Assembly: GCA_013374505.1 (NCBI GenBank)
Contig: QENJ01000225.1
Location: forward strand, 1 to 26,108
Length of the DNA stretch: 26,108 nt
Source: Candidatus Methanophagaceae archaeon
Lineage (GTDB): Archaea; Halobacteriota; Syntropharchaeia; Alkanophagales; Methanospirareceae
Direction: 5' to 3'
The position numbers and the translations under genes were made by a program. Under the pieces are notes generated by a model that saw only the letters and a list, made by a program, of their open reading frames with translations, was not told the origin of the DNA and ran no database searches. Positions 7,352-14,992 of this stretch are shown here, piece after piece (the first letter of the stretch is position 1; every line of letters starts with the position of its first letter).

Positions 7352-7661
7352 AGACACAGATTAACACTAATTAACGCAGATGAAAGAATATAAACAGCGT
7401 GATAGAACCGAAAAGATAATTGGTGCTGCCTACAAAGTACATAACACATTTGGTTCTGGTTTTTTGGACTCTCAAAGCAACCGGTATTGAAGTTGGACTT
7501 TTAGTTAATTTTGGCACTAAACCGGAAGTTAAACGTAAGGCAGTTGATTTTCTGCGTAAATCTGCGTAAACCCGTGTGATCTGCGTCCTAAATAGTTAGC
7601 AGTTATACTTTATATATCAGTGACTTTATATATCAGTGCAATCTGTGTGAATCTGTGTCGG
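7352..7661. repeat. Inverted and tandem repeats flanking the GxxExxY remnant
   Basis: Upstream, CACAGATTAACACTAATTAA and CGCAGAT run to 7382. Downstream, 7551-7589 and 7639-7661 carry several copies of the complementary theme (TCTGCGTAAATCTGCGTAA, ATCTGTGTGAATCTGTGT). Separately, a 16-bp unit ACTTTATATATCAGTG is perfectly duplicated in tandem at 7607-7622 and 7623-7638. Confidence 0.6.
7380..7569 (+). pseudogene. GxxExxY protein, internally deleted
   Basis: Begins with ATG and TEKIIGAAYKVHNTFGSGFL, the N-terminus of the GxxExxY protein family (small proteins with a PD-(D/E)XK nuclease-like fold). The frame then jumps near 7471 to LKATGIEVGLLVNFGTKPEV, which is the family's C-terminal end. 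About 60-70 central residues, including the region of the GxxExxY motif itself and the nuclease core, are missing, so the gene is dead. It lies inside the TIR element. The function of the family is unknown. Confidence 0.75.
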
Positions 7662-7809
7662 AAATGTGTTGTTATAGATCATTATTTATGTTGAGTCGTA
7701 CTTAACCGAACACCTATGAAGTAGTTCAATTACGCCGCTAAAAGGTGAGAGATTTACTGACTTAAACCAAAATATCAGATATTTCGACAATATCAACCCT
7801 AGCTGGCTC

Positions 7810-8619
7810 TTAGAGATTATTCTGAGTGAACTTTTCCACTACCTCAACCCATCCCTCTGGTCCCTCGCCCTTCGCTTTATACAGATTTGGCAGTGAAATA
7901 TCAAGCCATCCCCCTTTCTTGTTCCTCACAACCGCCGGCTGATCCACCGCTTTCAACAGCGGAATATCATTCGTGCTATCTCCAATGCCCATAGTCTTCA
8001 CCACACCATATTCCTGCGTGTATAGCTTTGTGAGTATCTTCACTGCTTTGCCCTTGTCCGCGTTCTTACCGTGGATGCCGTAGTATCTTCCCCCGTACGT
8101 GTGACTGAATCCCTTCGCGCTAATCATATCAAACAGAATAGTCTCTTTCTCTTTTGGTTCATCAAAAATGAAGCTCTCATTATAGTGCTTCGCCTTCGCA
8201 CGTTTCGCTTGCTCTACACTCAAATTCGCATCTTTTGCAACCTCTTCCGCGGTCATATCACCAAAACCAGTTATTTTAAATCCTGTTTCCTCTCGTATTT
8301 CCGTTAATGCTTTTCTTAGCGCCCCATACAAAGCGCCGAGTTCAACAACGCAGTAATTGTCCCGTTTTTTACATTCAAACTCGAATGAGAAGTAATCATC
8401 AGGAATGAAAATCGCACCACCATTTTCCACGATAAACGGGTCTTTTAGTCCCATCTCCTCCCGGTAGTATTCGTTCTCAGCCTGCGTCTTCGCAGTGCAA
8501 AACACAACCGGGATACTTTTCCTCTTCAAGGCATTTAAAGCCGGAAGTGTAGCATCGTAGGTATAATCATAGAGGTCCAGCATGGTTCCGTCAAGATCTG
8601 TAAAAAGAACTAGTCTCAT
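7810..8619 (-). CDS. mpgP: Mannosyl-3-phosphoglycerate phosphatase
   Basis: Removes phosphate from mannosyl-3-phosphoglycerate to give mannosylglycerate, a compatible solute for salt or heat stress. HAD-superfamily fold: motif I DLDGTML (Asp8 nucleophile, Asp10) at the N-terminus, a cap domain in the middle, a Lys in NADKGKAVKILTKLY, and the acidic motif GIGDSTNDIPLL near residue 215. The 269-residue length is normal for MpgP. It starts four bases after the mpgS stop on the same strand, so the two form an operon. Confidence 0.92.
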   Translation of the reverse strand: MRLVLFTDLDGTMLDLYDYTYDATLPALNALKRKSIPVVFCTAKTQAENEYYREEMGLKDPFIVENGGAIFIPDDYFSFEFECKKRDNYCVVELGALYGALRKALTEIREETGFKITGFGDMTAEEVAKDANLSVEQAKRAKAKHYNESFIFDEPKEKETILFDMISAKGFSHTYGGRYYGIHGKNADKGKAVKILTKLYTQEYGVVKTMGIGDSTNDIPLLKAVDQPAVVRNKKGGWLDISLPNLYKAKGEGPEGWVEVVEKFTQNNL

Positions 8620-8623
8620 TATA

Positions 8624-9859
8624 CTAAACCGCCTGAAAGCTTTCCCCTTTTAAATGCTCTTCCTCTATCATACCTTTTACAGCAGTTTCGTGTTTCCACC
8701 ACGTAAATGTTTCTGCATGACTTTCCAGCAGTTTTGTGAAATTAACAACATCAATTCCACCGATAGGTGGCATTACGACATTCGGTGGTGGCGTTTCCCA
8801 CGACTGCAAAATATCTACCAGACCATCGAGCAGTTCGGACATCACCTCATCATTGCAGAGCTTACTATGGTAAACCGTGCTGAGCGACCCAAGCAACATG
8901 TCATTAATATGAGACTGCCCTTTCTCCTCGTGCAGGTGTGGGTTTAACGTCTCTATCTGAAATATCTCAACCCCGGCATTACAAGCATCGGGATACAATA
9001 TCTCTTCCACCCTTGGCCCAAACTCATCAAACAAATAGACAAAGTGGTAGGGCTCAACTGAATAACCGGTCGAATACTTCATGATGTCCGCAAGATCTGT
9101 CGTCAGTGCATGCTCGCCCGCATTCCCCGTTAACACCACTTCGGTCTCAAAGCCCGTGCAGATTGAGAGCAGAAGGTTGAGATACCTGTTTGTGGTCGCA
9201 CTTACTCGGCCCCATTTCTTGAAATATAGCCTATCTTCTACCACCTTCGGCTTGTATCGCCAGTGAAGCCGCACCATCGTGTATGGCGTCTTAGACATGC
9301 AGAATCCCGCGGCATAATCCAACACGTACTCACGCACAGAACCAGGAACATAGTTGTCGGCATCAACAAACCCGATGAAGTCTTTCCCCAGCGATTTCGC
9401 AAGTAGCATACCTATAATCATGCCCTCGGACTTACCGTCTTTGACCAATCTACTCTTGTCAAGTAGATAATCATAACCGACATCGTGAAATGCAAAGCCC
9501 ACTTCGGGGTCTTTCTGGTGTATGCAAAGGAATTCTTGCTGTGAGAGGTTATGGATGTTTGTTATCACCTCTTTTTCCATTTTGTAAATATCCTGTGGCA
9601 CCCTATCGCTATTTGACACCACAATCACTGTGCAGTCAAAGGGAATCGCTCTTAAAACACCGTCCAGCAGATGTAAATTCTCATTCTTCACCGGAACTAT
9701 AATTGCAAGATGTTTTAGAGTGCTTTTTATATCTTCCCAAGTAATATCACACGCACGTGGATTTTCAAAGCCACCGGAGTCAAGTTTTATTACTCGCTGC
9801 AGCTCGTGGATCTTCACCGAGCCGAATATTTCCGTATGTCTTGGCAACTCAATTAACAT
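8624..9859 (-). CDS. mpgS: Mannosyl-3-phosphoglycerate synthase
   Basis: Transfers mannose from GDP-mannose to 3-phosphoglycerate, the first step of mannosylglycerate synthesis. The N-terminus MLIELPRHTEIFGSVKIHEL and the motifs AIIVPVKNENLHLLDG, GKSEGMIIGM and FVDADNYVPGS (metal-binding DxD) are typical of this GT55 family. The ATG at 9859 fits the family start; a TTG at 9871 would add four residues. The 411-residue length is normal. It is first in the mpgS-mpgP operon and divergent from rpl21e. A TATA-like ATTTATAATA lies about 37 bases upstream. Confidence 0.93.
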   Translation of the reverse strand: MLIELPRHTEIFGSVKIHELQRVIKLDSGGFENPRACDITWEDIKSTLKHLAIIVPVKNENLHLLDGVLRAIPFDCTVIVVSNSDRVPQDIYKMEKEVITNIHNLSQQEFLCIHQKDPEVGFAFHDVGYDYLLDKSRLVKDGKSEGMIIGMLLAKSLGKDFIGFVDADNYVPGSVREYVLDYAAGFCMSKTPYTMVRLHWRYKPKVVEDRLYFKKWGRVSATTNRYLNLLLSICTGFETEVVLTGNAGEHALTTDLADIMKYSTGYSVEPYHFVYLFDEFGPRVEEILYPDACNAGVEIFQIETLNPHLHEEKGQSHINDMLLGSLSTVYHSKLCNDEVMSELLDGLVDILQSWETPPPNVVMPPIGGIDVVNFTKLLESHAETFTWWKHETAVKGMIEEEHLKGESFQAV

Positions 9860-9870
9860 TTTAAAACACA

Positions 9871-9915
9871 ATTAATAATATATGTTTATCTATTATAAAT
9901 ATTCCTAAGCGGAGG
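9871..9915. promoter_or_regulatory. Overlapping divergent promoters of mpgS and rpl21e
   Basis: For rpl21e a TATA-like ATTAATAATATATG (9871-9884) would place the start near 9903, just before the Shine-Dalgarno GGAGG at 9911-9915. For mpgS the minus-strand ATTTATAATA (9891-9900) would place the start near 9870. The two sites nearly overlap, so the promoters may compete. Confidence 0.45.
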
Positions 9916-9923
9916 AATAGAAA

Positions 9924-10238
9924 ATGGCACGATCACACGGTGAAAGGAAAAGAACAAGGAAGAAGCTGAGTAAGAGGAAGAGGGAACGAGGTTTGTCTCC
10001 AATAAGCAGAGCAATTCAAAGGTTTGAACAGGGGGACAAAGTGCATATTCGTATAGACCCAAGCATCCATAAGGGAATGCCGCATCGCAGATTTCATGGC
10101 ATGACTGGTGAGGTGCAAGGGGCGCGGGGGCGAGCGTTTATTGTCTCGATTTCTGATGGTGCGAGAGGACGGAAAAGGGCTAAGGAGTTATTTATACGGC
10201 CAGAGCACCTGAGTCTGCAAAGAGAAGGTGCTCAATGA
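9924..10238 (+). CDS. rpl21e: Ribosomal protein L21e
   Basis: Large-subunit ribosomal protein found in archaea and eukaryotes, absent from bacteria. The 104-residue product is very basic and contains FEQGDKVHIRIDPSIHKGMP, HRRFHGMTGEVQGARGRAF and a terminal ELFIRPEHL, all typical of the family's SH3-like fold. SD GGAGG lies eight bases before the ATG. Confidence 0.95.
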   Translation: MARSHGERKRTRKKLSKRKRERGLSPISRAIQRFEQGDKVHIRIDPSIHKGMPHRRFHGMTGEVQGARGRAFIVSISDGARGRKRAKELFIRPEHLSLQREGAQ

Positions 10239-10292
10239 AGTGTTTTGAAAAAGGGAGATTTACCAAAAGAAAGATGAAAAATGGAGGAGCGC

Positions 10293-10664
10293 ATGATAAT
10301 AGATGAGGACACGAGCGCCGAAGAACTTGCACCGATAGCAAAAGCAGTGAACGATTTGCTTGTAATACCTGTGACTATCCGGAGCAAGAATAAAAAGGGT
10401 GTTAGGGTGGAAAAAGGGGAAATTATTGATTTTGAATATACCGGTCCGATATTAGAACGAGTGTTTGAGGAGAACCAAGTGATTCGGACAACACCACTTA
10501 CAGGTGAATATGCACATATACCGGTTGTTGTTGCTCCGATTCGGAATAAGCAAGGAGATGTTGTAGCTGCCTTAGGTGTTGTTGATGTGGTTGGGAGCGT
10601 TGATTTAGGAGTGGTATTTTCCGAGTATCCCAGTGTTTTCCAAAAAATTGAGCCGTGCCCTTAA
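10293..10664 (+). CDS. DUF2111 family protein
   Basis: A small protein that looks like DUF2111, an archaeal family found mainly in methanogens and relatives and of unknown function. Visible features are ELAPIAKAVNDLLVIPVTIR, a central GEYAHIPVVVAPIRNKQGD and GVVDVVGSVDLG, an alternating beta pattern. The start at 10293 is favoured because SD GGAGG (10283-10287) sits five bases ahead of it; the upstream ATG at 10281 would place that SD inside the gene. It follows rpl21e by about 55 bases and may share its transcript. The family name is from memory. Confidence 0.65.
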   Translation: MIIDEDTSAEELAPIAKAVNDLLVIPVTIRSKNKKGVRVEKGEIIDFEYTGPILERVFEENQVIRTTPLTGEYAHIPVVVAPIRNKQGDVVAALGVVDVVGSVDLGVVFSEYPSVFQKIEPCP

Positions 10665-10714
10665 GCTAAAATAGCACGAGAGTGAGAATAAAAAACGAAG
10701 TGATATGTTAGATA

Positions 10715-10787
10715 TGGGCCCGATGCGATTCGAACGCATGACCTCCGCCATGTCAAGGCGACGTCATTCCAACTAGACCACGGGCCC
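10715..10787 (-). tRNA. tRNA-Val (GAC)
   Basis: Cloverleaf read on the minus strand: acceptor GGGCCCG pairs with CGGGCCC, the anticodon loop is TTGACAT with anticodon GAC, and the T arm is ATGCG-TTCGAAT-CGCAT. The discriminator is A, CCA is not encoded and no intron is seen. Confidence 0.95.
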
Positions 10788-10923
10788 CAAACCATGACCT
10801 CTTATAAGTTATAGTAGTAATGTTATAAAACATTTAGCGGTGCTCGTCTCGGAAGACCATTCAACGGAAAGATTTATTTTGATCTGACTTTAAAGATAGA
10901 TTAACCCCAAAAGGAGATACCCC

Positions 10924-11844
10924 ATGATGAAAAAAGATTATGATTTAGTCATAGTTGGTGCAGGCCCCGCAGGGATGAGCGCAGGGATGTACGGTGCTAG
11001 AAGCGGTTTGGAGACATTGGTGCTTGAGAAGGGAATAAGTGGCGGATTGTCAAATGAAGCGCCAGAGATAGAGAATTATCCAGGATTCAAGAACGTGCGT
11101 GGAATGGAACTGGTAGAAAAGATGAAAGAGCAGGTTTCGGAATACGTAGAGATAAAGGAACTGGAGAATGTTGAACGGATAGAGCTTAAGGAGAACCAGG
11201 CGGTAGTATTCACGGAAAAGGGCGTTTATGTCTCAAAAGCAGTGGTGATGAGTATGGGCGCCCGGCACAGAAAATCAGGTGCGAAGGGTGAGGACGAGTT
11301 CCTCGGTCGTGGTGTATCTTACTGTGCTACATGTGATGGATTCTTCTTCAAGGGCAAGTCGGTAGTAGTGATCGGCGGAGGTGATTCCGCAGTTCGAGAA
11401 GCTTTGCACCTGAACAATATCGGCTGTGACGTAACGGTGATTCACAGAAGAGATAAACTCCGGGCTGAGCCGTATTTACAGAATAAATTGGAACAGTCAA
11501 GTGTAGCCATCCTATGGGATTCCGTAGTAAAAGCGATAGCGGGAGATAAAAAGGTAGAGGGGGTTGTTACGCACAATAAGAAGACAGGGAAGGACGATGA
11601 ACTTCCGGTTGATGGAGTGTTTATATCGGTTGGTGAAGAGCCAAATAACGAGTTAGCAACGCAAATAGGCGTTACAGTTGATAAGAACGGGTACATAATC
11701 ACAGATAAGAGCCAGCGTACGAATATCGAAAGAGTATATGCCGCGGGCGACATAACAGGAGGAGTAAGGCAGATAGTAGTCGCGTGCGCCGAGGGTGCTA
11801 TCGCAGCTTTAGCTGCTTATGACGACTTGCTGGCGCTGACTTAA
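10924..11844 (+). CDS. trxB: Thioredoxin reductase
   Basis: Flavoprotein that reduces thioredoxin. An FAD-binding GAGPAGMSAG lies near the N-terminus, the redox-active CATC (Cys134, Cys137) is in SYCATCDGFFF, the second nucleotide-binding loop is VVVIGGGDSAVREA, and the C-terminal FAD motif is YAAGDITGG. The 306-residue length is typical of low-molecular-weight TrxB. SD GGAGA at 10913-10917 sits six bases before the ATG. The NADPH-binding motif HRRDKLRA is present, although some archaeal homologues use other donors. It is followed after 18 bases by rnhB. The secreted thioredoxin at 20.6 kb is not its obvious partner. Confidence 0.93.
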   Translation: MMKKDYDLVIVGAGPAGMSAGMYGARSGLETLVLEKGISGGLSNEAPEIENYPGFKNVRGMELVEKMKEQVSEYVEIKELENVERIELKENQAVVFTEKGVYVSKAVVMSMGARHRKSGAKGEDEFLGRGVSYCATCDGFFFKGKSVVVIGGGDSAVREALHLNNIGCDVTVIHRRDKLRAEPYLQNKLEQSSVAILWDSVVKAIAGDKKVEGVVTHNKKTGKDDELPVDGVFISVGEEPNNELATQIGVTVDKNGYIITDKSQRTNIERVYAAGDITGGVRQIVVACAEGAIAALAAYDDLLALT

Positions 11845-11862
11845 GAGATTTGGTGCACAAAA

Positions 11863-12498
11863 ATGAGAGAGATAGGAGTTGACGAAGCTGGAAAAGGGCC
11901 AGTAATAGGCTCGCTCTTTGTTGCGGGGGTCTTGACTTTTGAGGGACTGGGAAAAATAGGTGTGAAGGATTCAAAGAAGTTACGCCCTTCGATGAGAGAG
12001 CATATGGCGGAGCTAATAGAAGATGCGACTGAGGTACATGTCGTGGAGATGACCGCAAACGAGATAGACGAAGGTAGAAAAAGCCAGACCTTAAATGAAA
12101 TCATGGTTGACCTTTTTTCTGAAGTGGTAGTGCGATTCCAGCCGGACAAGGCTTTTGTGGATGCTGCTGATGTAAATCAAGAACGGTTCGCCACGAATAT
12201 CCGGGCACACTACGAGAAGAAAGTAAAAGGAGAGATAGATATAATTTCCGAGTGGAAAGCGGATGAGCGTTACCCAATTGTGAGTGCGGCGTCAATAGTG
12301 GCAAAAGTGCATAGGGATAGGTCCATAAAGCAGCTTGCGATAGATATAGGGGCAGAGATAGGAAGTGGTTATCCATCTGATGCAAAGACTATCCGGTTCC
12401 TTAAAGGGCTGGTAAAAGAAAAAGGGGATGATCTACCCACCTACATAAGGCAGTCCTGGAAAACAGTAGAAAAACTGATTTCGCGTGAAAAGGCTTAG
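11863..12498 (+). CDS. rnhB: Ribonuclease HII
   Basis: Cleaves the RNA strand of RNA-DNA hybrids and removes misincorporated ribonucleotides from DNA. The N-terminus MREIGVDEAGKGPVIGSLFV carries the catalytic Asp7 and Glu8; KDSKKL and FVDAADVN supply further active-site residues, and SAASIVAKVHRD is a family signature. The 211-residue length is typical for archaeal RNase HII. It sits 18 bases after trxB, likely the same transcript. Confidence 0.95.
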   Translation: MREIGVDEAGKGPVIGSLFVAGVLTFEGLGKIGVKDSKKLRPSMREHMAELIEDATEVHVVEMTANEIDEGRKSQTLNEIMVDLFSEVVVRFQPDKAFVDAADVNQERFATNIRAHYEKKVKGEIDIISEWKADERYPIVSAASIVAKVHRDRSIKQLAIDIGAEIGSGYPSDAKTIRFLKGLVKEKGDDLPTYIRQSWKTVEKLISREKA

Positions 12499-12505
12499 AA
12501 TCTAA

Positions 12506-12517
12506 ATTCATATATAT
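12506..12517 (+). promoter_or_regulatory. TATA box of tfb
   Basis: The sequence ATTCATATATATAC is a strong archaeal TATA element just after rnhB. A start about 26 bases downstream (near 12538) would fall past the first ATG (12523) and just ahead of the in-frame ATG at 12544, favouring the second as the translation start. Confidence 0.5.
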
Positions 12518-12522
12518 ACGTA

Positions 12523-13500
12523 ATGTTTACTGGTAAGGCAAAGATGGTAGCCCCAGAAAGGGATAATAGAGGGGAAGAGCAGGATAATGCGACTGGGAGG
12601 GGAAAGGTCAAAGCAGCCGAGTCGGAAGATATAAAAGAATGCCCCGAATGTGGTTCCAAAAGTTTGGTACGCGATTATGGTAAAGCCGAGATTTTTTGCG
12701 GTGATTGCGGGCTGGTGATAGCAGAGAACATGGTGGACCTCGGCCCTGAATGGCGTGCCTTTGACTCTGAGCAGATGTCCAAGAGGGCAAGGGTAGGAGC
12801 GCCCATGACTTACAGGATACATGATAAGGGGCTGAGTACGCTTACTACCTGGGGTTCGCAGGGTCAAGGCCAGGTCAAATTAAAGAAATGGCAACAGCGG
12901 ACTCATATCGCGAATACGACAGAGAGGAGTTTCATTTTCGCACTCTCGGAAATAGAGCGAATGTCAAGTGCGCTGAACCTGCCGATGAATATTCGTGAGG
13001 CTGCGTCCATGTTATACAGAAAAGCAATGAAGCTGCATTTGATCCGTGGTCGAAGCATAGAAGGTATAACCTCTGCTATCTTGTACCTCAGTTGCAGGCA
13101 GTATGGGGTGCCGAGGACGCTGGAAGAGGTGAGAGACGTGTCAAGAGTAGGGCAGAAGGAAATAAGCCGTGCGTATCGTTTCCTTTTGCGTGAGCTCGAT
13201 TTGAAGGTTATACCTGCGTCTCCTGTTGATTTTGTGCCTCGGTTCTGTTCCCTACTTGAGTTGGGTAGTGATATACAATCAAAAGCGATAGAGATAATAA
13301 AGAAAGCGTCAGAACGGGAACTGACCAATGGGCGAGGACCCATAGGGATAGCCGCTGCTTCTATTTACATTGCTGCAATCTTACACGGAGAACATCGCAC
13401 ACAAAAGGACGTATCTGTGGTTACGGGTGTGACTGAAGTCACAATACGGAACAGGTACAAGGAATTATCGGAGCAGTTAGATATAGACGTGCTCTTATAA
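12523..13500 (+). CDS. tfb: Transcription initiation factor B (TFIIB homologue)
   Basis: General archaeal transcription factor that joins TBP at the TATA/BRE and recruits RNA polymerase. The N-terminal zinc ribbon has CPEC and CGDC (Cys40, 43, 59 and 62). The B-finger region follows (DLGPEWRAFDSEQ), then two cyclin-like repeats from about residue 125 (SEIERMSSALNLP) and 220 (VDFVPRFCSLLEL), ending in a helix-turn-helix that reads BRE. The 325-residue length is normal. The true start may be ATG 12544 given the TATA position. Confidence 0.95.
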   Translation: MFTGKAKMVAPERDNRGEEQDNATGRGKVKAAESEDIKECPECGSKSLVRDYGKAEIFCGDCGLVIAENMVDLGPEWRAFDSEQMSKRARVGAPMTYRIHDKGLSTLTTWGSQGQGQVKLKKWQQRTHIANTTERSFIFALSEIERMSSALNLPMNIREAASMLYRKAMKLHLIRGRSIEGITSAILYLSCRQYGVPRTLEEVRDVSRVGQKEISRAYRFLLRELDLKVIPASPVDFVPRFCSLLELGSDIQSKAIEIIKKASERELTNGRGPIGIAAASIYIAAILHGEHRTQKDVSVVTGVTEVTIRNRYKELSEQLDIDVLL

Positions 13501-13520
13501 ACACCGTTCCTGCGGCATGT

Positions 13521-14105
13521 TTACCCCGCGAATTTCGTTCTGAGAACTGCTCGCGCCATTAGGCTTGCCACTCTTAACGGTTCTGGTACTTTACCGTGAG
13601 CTGTAAACTTTTTAAGCACAGCAGCAGCTTCTTTTTTCTCCAAGCCTAGAAACCGTATAAAGACTTCGTATTTTGTATGCGGCTTCACAGCGACACGGTT
13701 TCCGAGCTTTTGGTATGCGTCTATACGAGAATCACACTCATTTGCATCGAAATGCTTTGCTATATGCGTCTCCAGCCCCACGGATTCTTCGTAAGTGACG
13801 CAAATGAGCGGTATCCGCAATCGCTCGTACACTGTTTTTAGATCTATTATGTTGAACCAACTGATGACACATCCATTTAGCATCATCACGTTTATATCCG
13901 ATCGCTGCAACGAATCGAATACGCGCAATACGCCCTCTGTTGCGTCCATACCGCCCACGGTTATCTCATCAAAAGCGACACCGTCTATAATCAAATCTGA
14001 CCGCATCACGACACCCGCAAGTACTGATTTGTCATGGCCTCGCCTAAAGCTTTCTGCAATGCCAAGTACTCTTATCCCCTTTTTGTTTAGGTGTAGTAAA
14101 ACCAT
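13521..14105 (-). CDS. DUF99 family protein (endonuclease V-related fold)
   Basis: Archaeal DUF99 protein of unknown function, a family reported to share the endonuclease V fold. Typical segments are IRVLGIAESFRRG at the N-terminus, DGVAFDEITVGGMDATEGVL in the middle and MLNGCVISWFNIIDL. The ATG at 14105 is preferred over a TTG at 14111; the product is 194 residues. The upstream gene stops eight bases before it on the same strand, so the pair is probably co-transcribed. It converges on tfb with 20 bases between. Confidence 0.8.
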   Translation of the reverse strand: MVLLHLNKKGIRVLGIAESFRRGHDKSVLAGVVMRSDLIIDGVAFDEITVGGMDATEGVLRVFDSLQRSDINVMMLNGCVISWFNIIDLKTVYERLRIPLICVTYEESVGLETHIAKHFDANECDSRIDAYQKLGNRVAVKPHTKYEVFIRFLGLEKKEAAAVLKKFTAHGKVPEPLRVASLMARAVLRTKFAG

Positions 14106-14113
14106 CGGCAACG

Positions 14114-14605
14114 TTACAGATACGACAACCTCTCCCGTTCCTTCTGCTCTTTATATCGCCGTCTTAGAATTGGATCGCCGCTCATACGCTCTATTTCACT
14201 GTCCAGCTTGTCATCCAGCTTCGCTTGTTTAGCTGAAATATAGTCACGGCAAAGCGAATGAGTGGAATCCGACGAATAGTGCTGTATACCACCCATAATA
14301 ATAGCCATATCGTTCTTTTTATGCGACTGCGGTGAGACCAAGCCAAAAGGTATCGGTGCACCAGTGCCAAAAATCCGCTTTATATCGTCATCTATCTTAC
14401 CCGCTTCTAACCCAAAACCCATTACCTCGTTATTTCCGGTCTGCTCCAGCTTCAACTGCCAGAACCGATCGGGGCTACTGATGAACATATCATACCGGCC
14501 TTTTGGATTCCTCCCGGCCAGTACCCTCCAGTCTGCCTTAGCCTTACTCTTATCCCAATTCTCTTTCAATATCCGTGCTATATCTGCTGACGACTTTATA
14601 GCCAT
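14114..14605 (-). CDS. Conserved-looking hypothetical protein upstream of DUF99
   Basis: Not recognised. From the ATG at 14605 it is 163 residues; a TTG at 14635 would add ten. It looks soluble and mixed alpha/beta, with RYDMFISSPDRFWQLKLEQ, a KIDDDIKRIFGTGAPIPFGL segment and a charged helical tail (LDSEIERMSGDPILRRRYKE). It is co-directional with DUF99 and nearly touches it. A TATA-like run (minus strand AATATATATAG, about 14648-14658) lies upstream of the start. Confidence 0.75.
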   Translation of the reverse strand: MAIKSSADIARILKENWDKSKAKADWRVLAGRNPKGRYDMFISSPDRFWQLKLEQTGNNEVMGFGLEAGKIDDDIKRIFGTGAPIPFGLVSPQSHKKNDMAIIMGGIQHYSSDSTHSLCRDYISAKQAKLDDKLDSEIERMSGDPILRRRYKEQKERERLSYL

Positions 14606-14686
14606 TTTTAGTTTTTGCTTCTGAATATAATACAAATAGCCTATTAAACTATATATATTTGTTTGTCACCTGGACCACGCAGAGAC

Positions 14687-14772
14687 CGCCAGGGTCAGGA
14701 TTTGAACCTGAGCGCCCCTTACGGGACAATGGCTCTCGAGGCCACCGCATTTGTCCGCTCTGCCACCCTGGC
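14687..14772 (-). tRNA. tRNA-Ser (CGA)
   Basis: Minus-strand cloverleaf of 86 bases with the long variable arm typical of serine tRNAs (TGTCCCGTAAGGGGCG region). Acceptor GCCAGGG pairs with CCCTGGC, the anticodon loop CTCGAGA gives anticodon CGA, and the discriminator is G as in archaeal tRNA-Ser. No CCA is encoded and no intron is seen. Confidence 0.93.
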
Positions 14773-14880
14773 ACCTCACACATTCCACTTTTTAGAAGAA
14801 GACAATATCATTTGATAATACATTGCTTCCTAAATTTTAGGCTTTCGAGGTGGTTAATAGGTTTCTGCTATTCTTGTCTA

Positions 14881-14894
14881 TGAAATATATAAAA
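14881..14894 (+). promoter_or_regulatory. TATA-like element upstream of the flavoprotein gene
   Basis: GAAATATATAAAAC is a good archaeal TATA match about 100 bases before the ATG at 14993. A second weaker candidate, GGTTATTTTTAAGC (14943-14956), is better spaced. The rest of 14773-14992 shows no gene. Confidence 0.35.
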
Positions 14895-14992
14895 CTTTTG
14901 ATATTGATAAAAGCTAGGGGTTTCAATATAGCCGGTGGATTTGGTTATTTTTAAGCATAAGCGAAGAACAGTTATTGCGGGGATAGGAGTAG

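Larger units (their letters stand above)
7282..7727. mobile_element. MITE-like element with 18-bp TIRs and 9-bp target duplication
   Basis: The element spans 7291-7718 (428 bp). Its left end CATGTGTGTTCGGTTAAG (7291-7308) and right end CTTAACCGAACACCTATG (7701-7718) are inverted repeats matching at 16 of 18 positions, 13 of them contiguous. Both ends abut perfect direct copies of AAGTAGTTC (7282-7290 and 7719-7727), the signature of a transposition target duplication. Inside is only a broken GxxExxY gene and repeat-rich sequence, with no transposase, so movement would need an enzyme supplied in trans. It fills most of the 552-base gap between the HEPN gene and mpgP; 7728-7809 shows nothing further. 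Confidence 0.8.

Noticed and set aside
7258..7449. 63-codon minus-strand ORF
   Set aside because: It crosses the left TIR and the GxxExxY remnant on the opposite strand and has no family resemblance.
7352..7661. CRISPR array
   Set aside because: The repeated CTGCGTAAA and CTGTGTGAA units are short, uneven and lack spacers of constant length.
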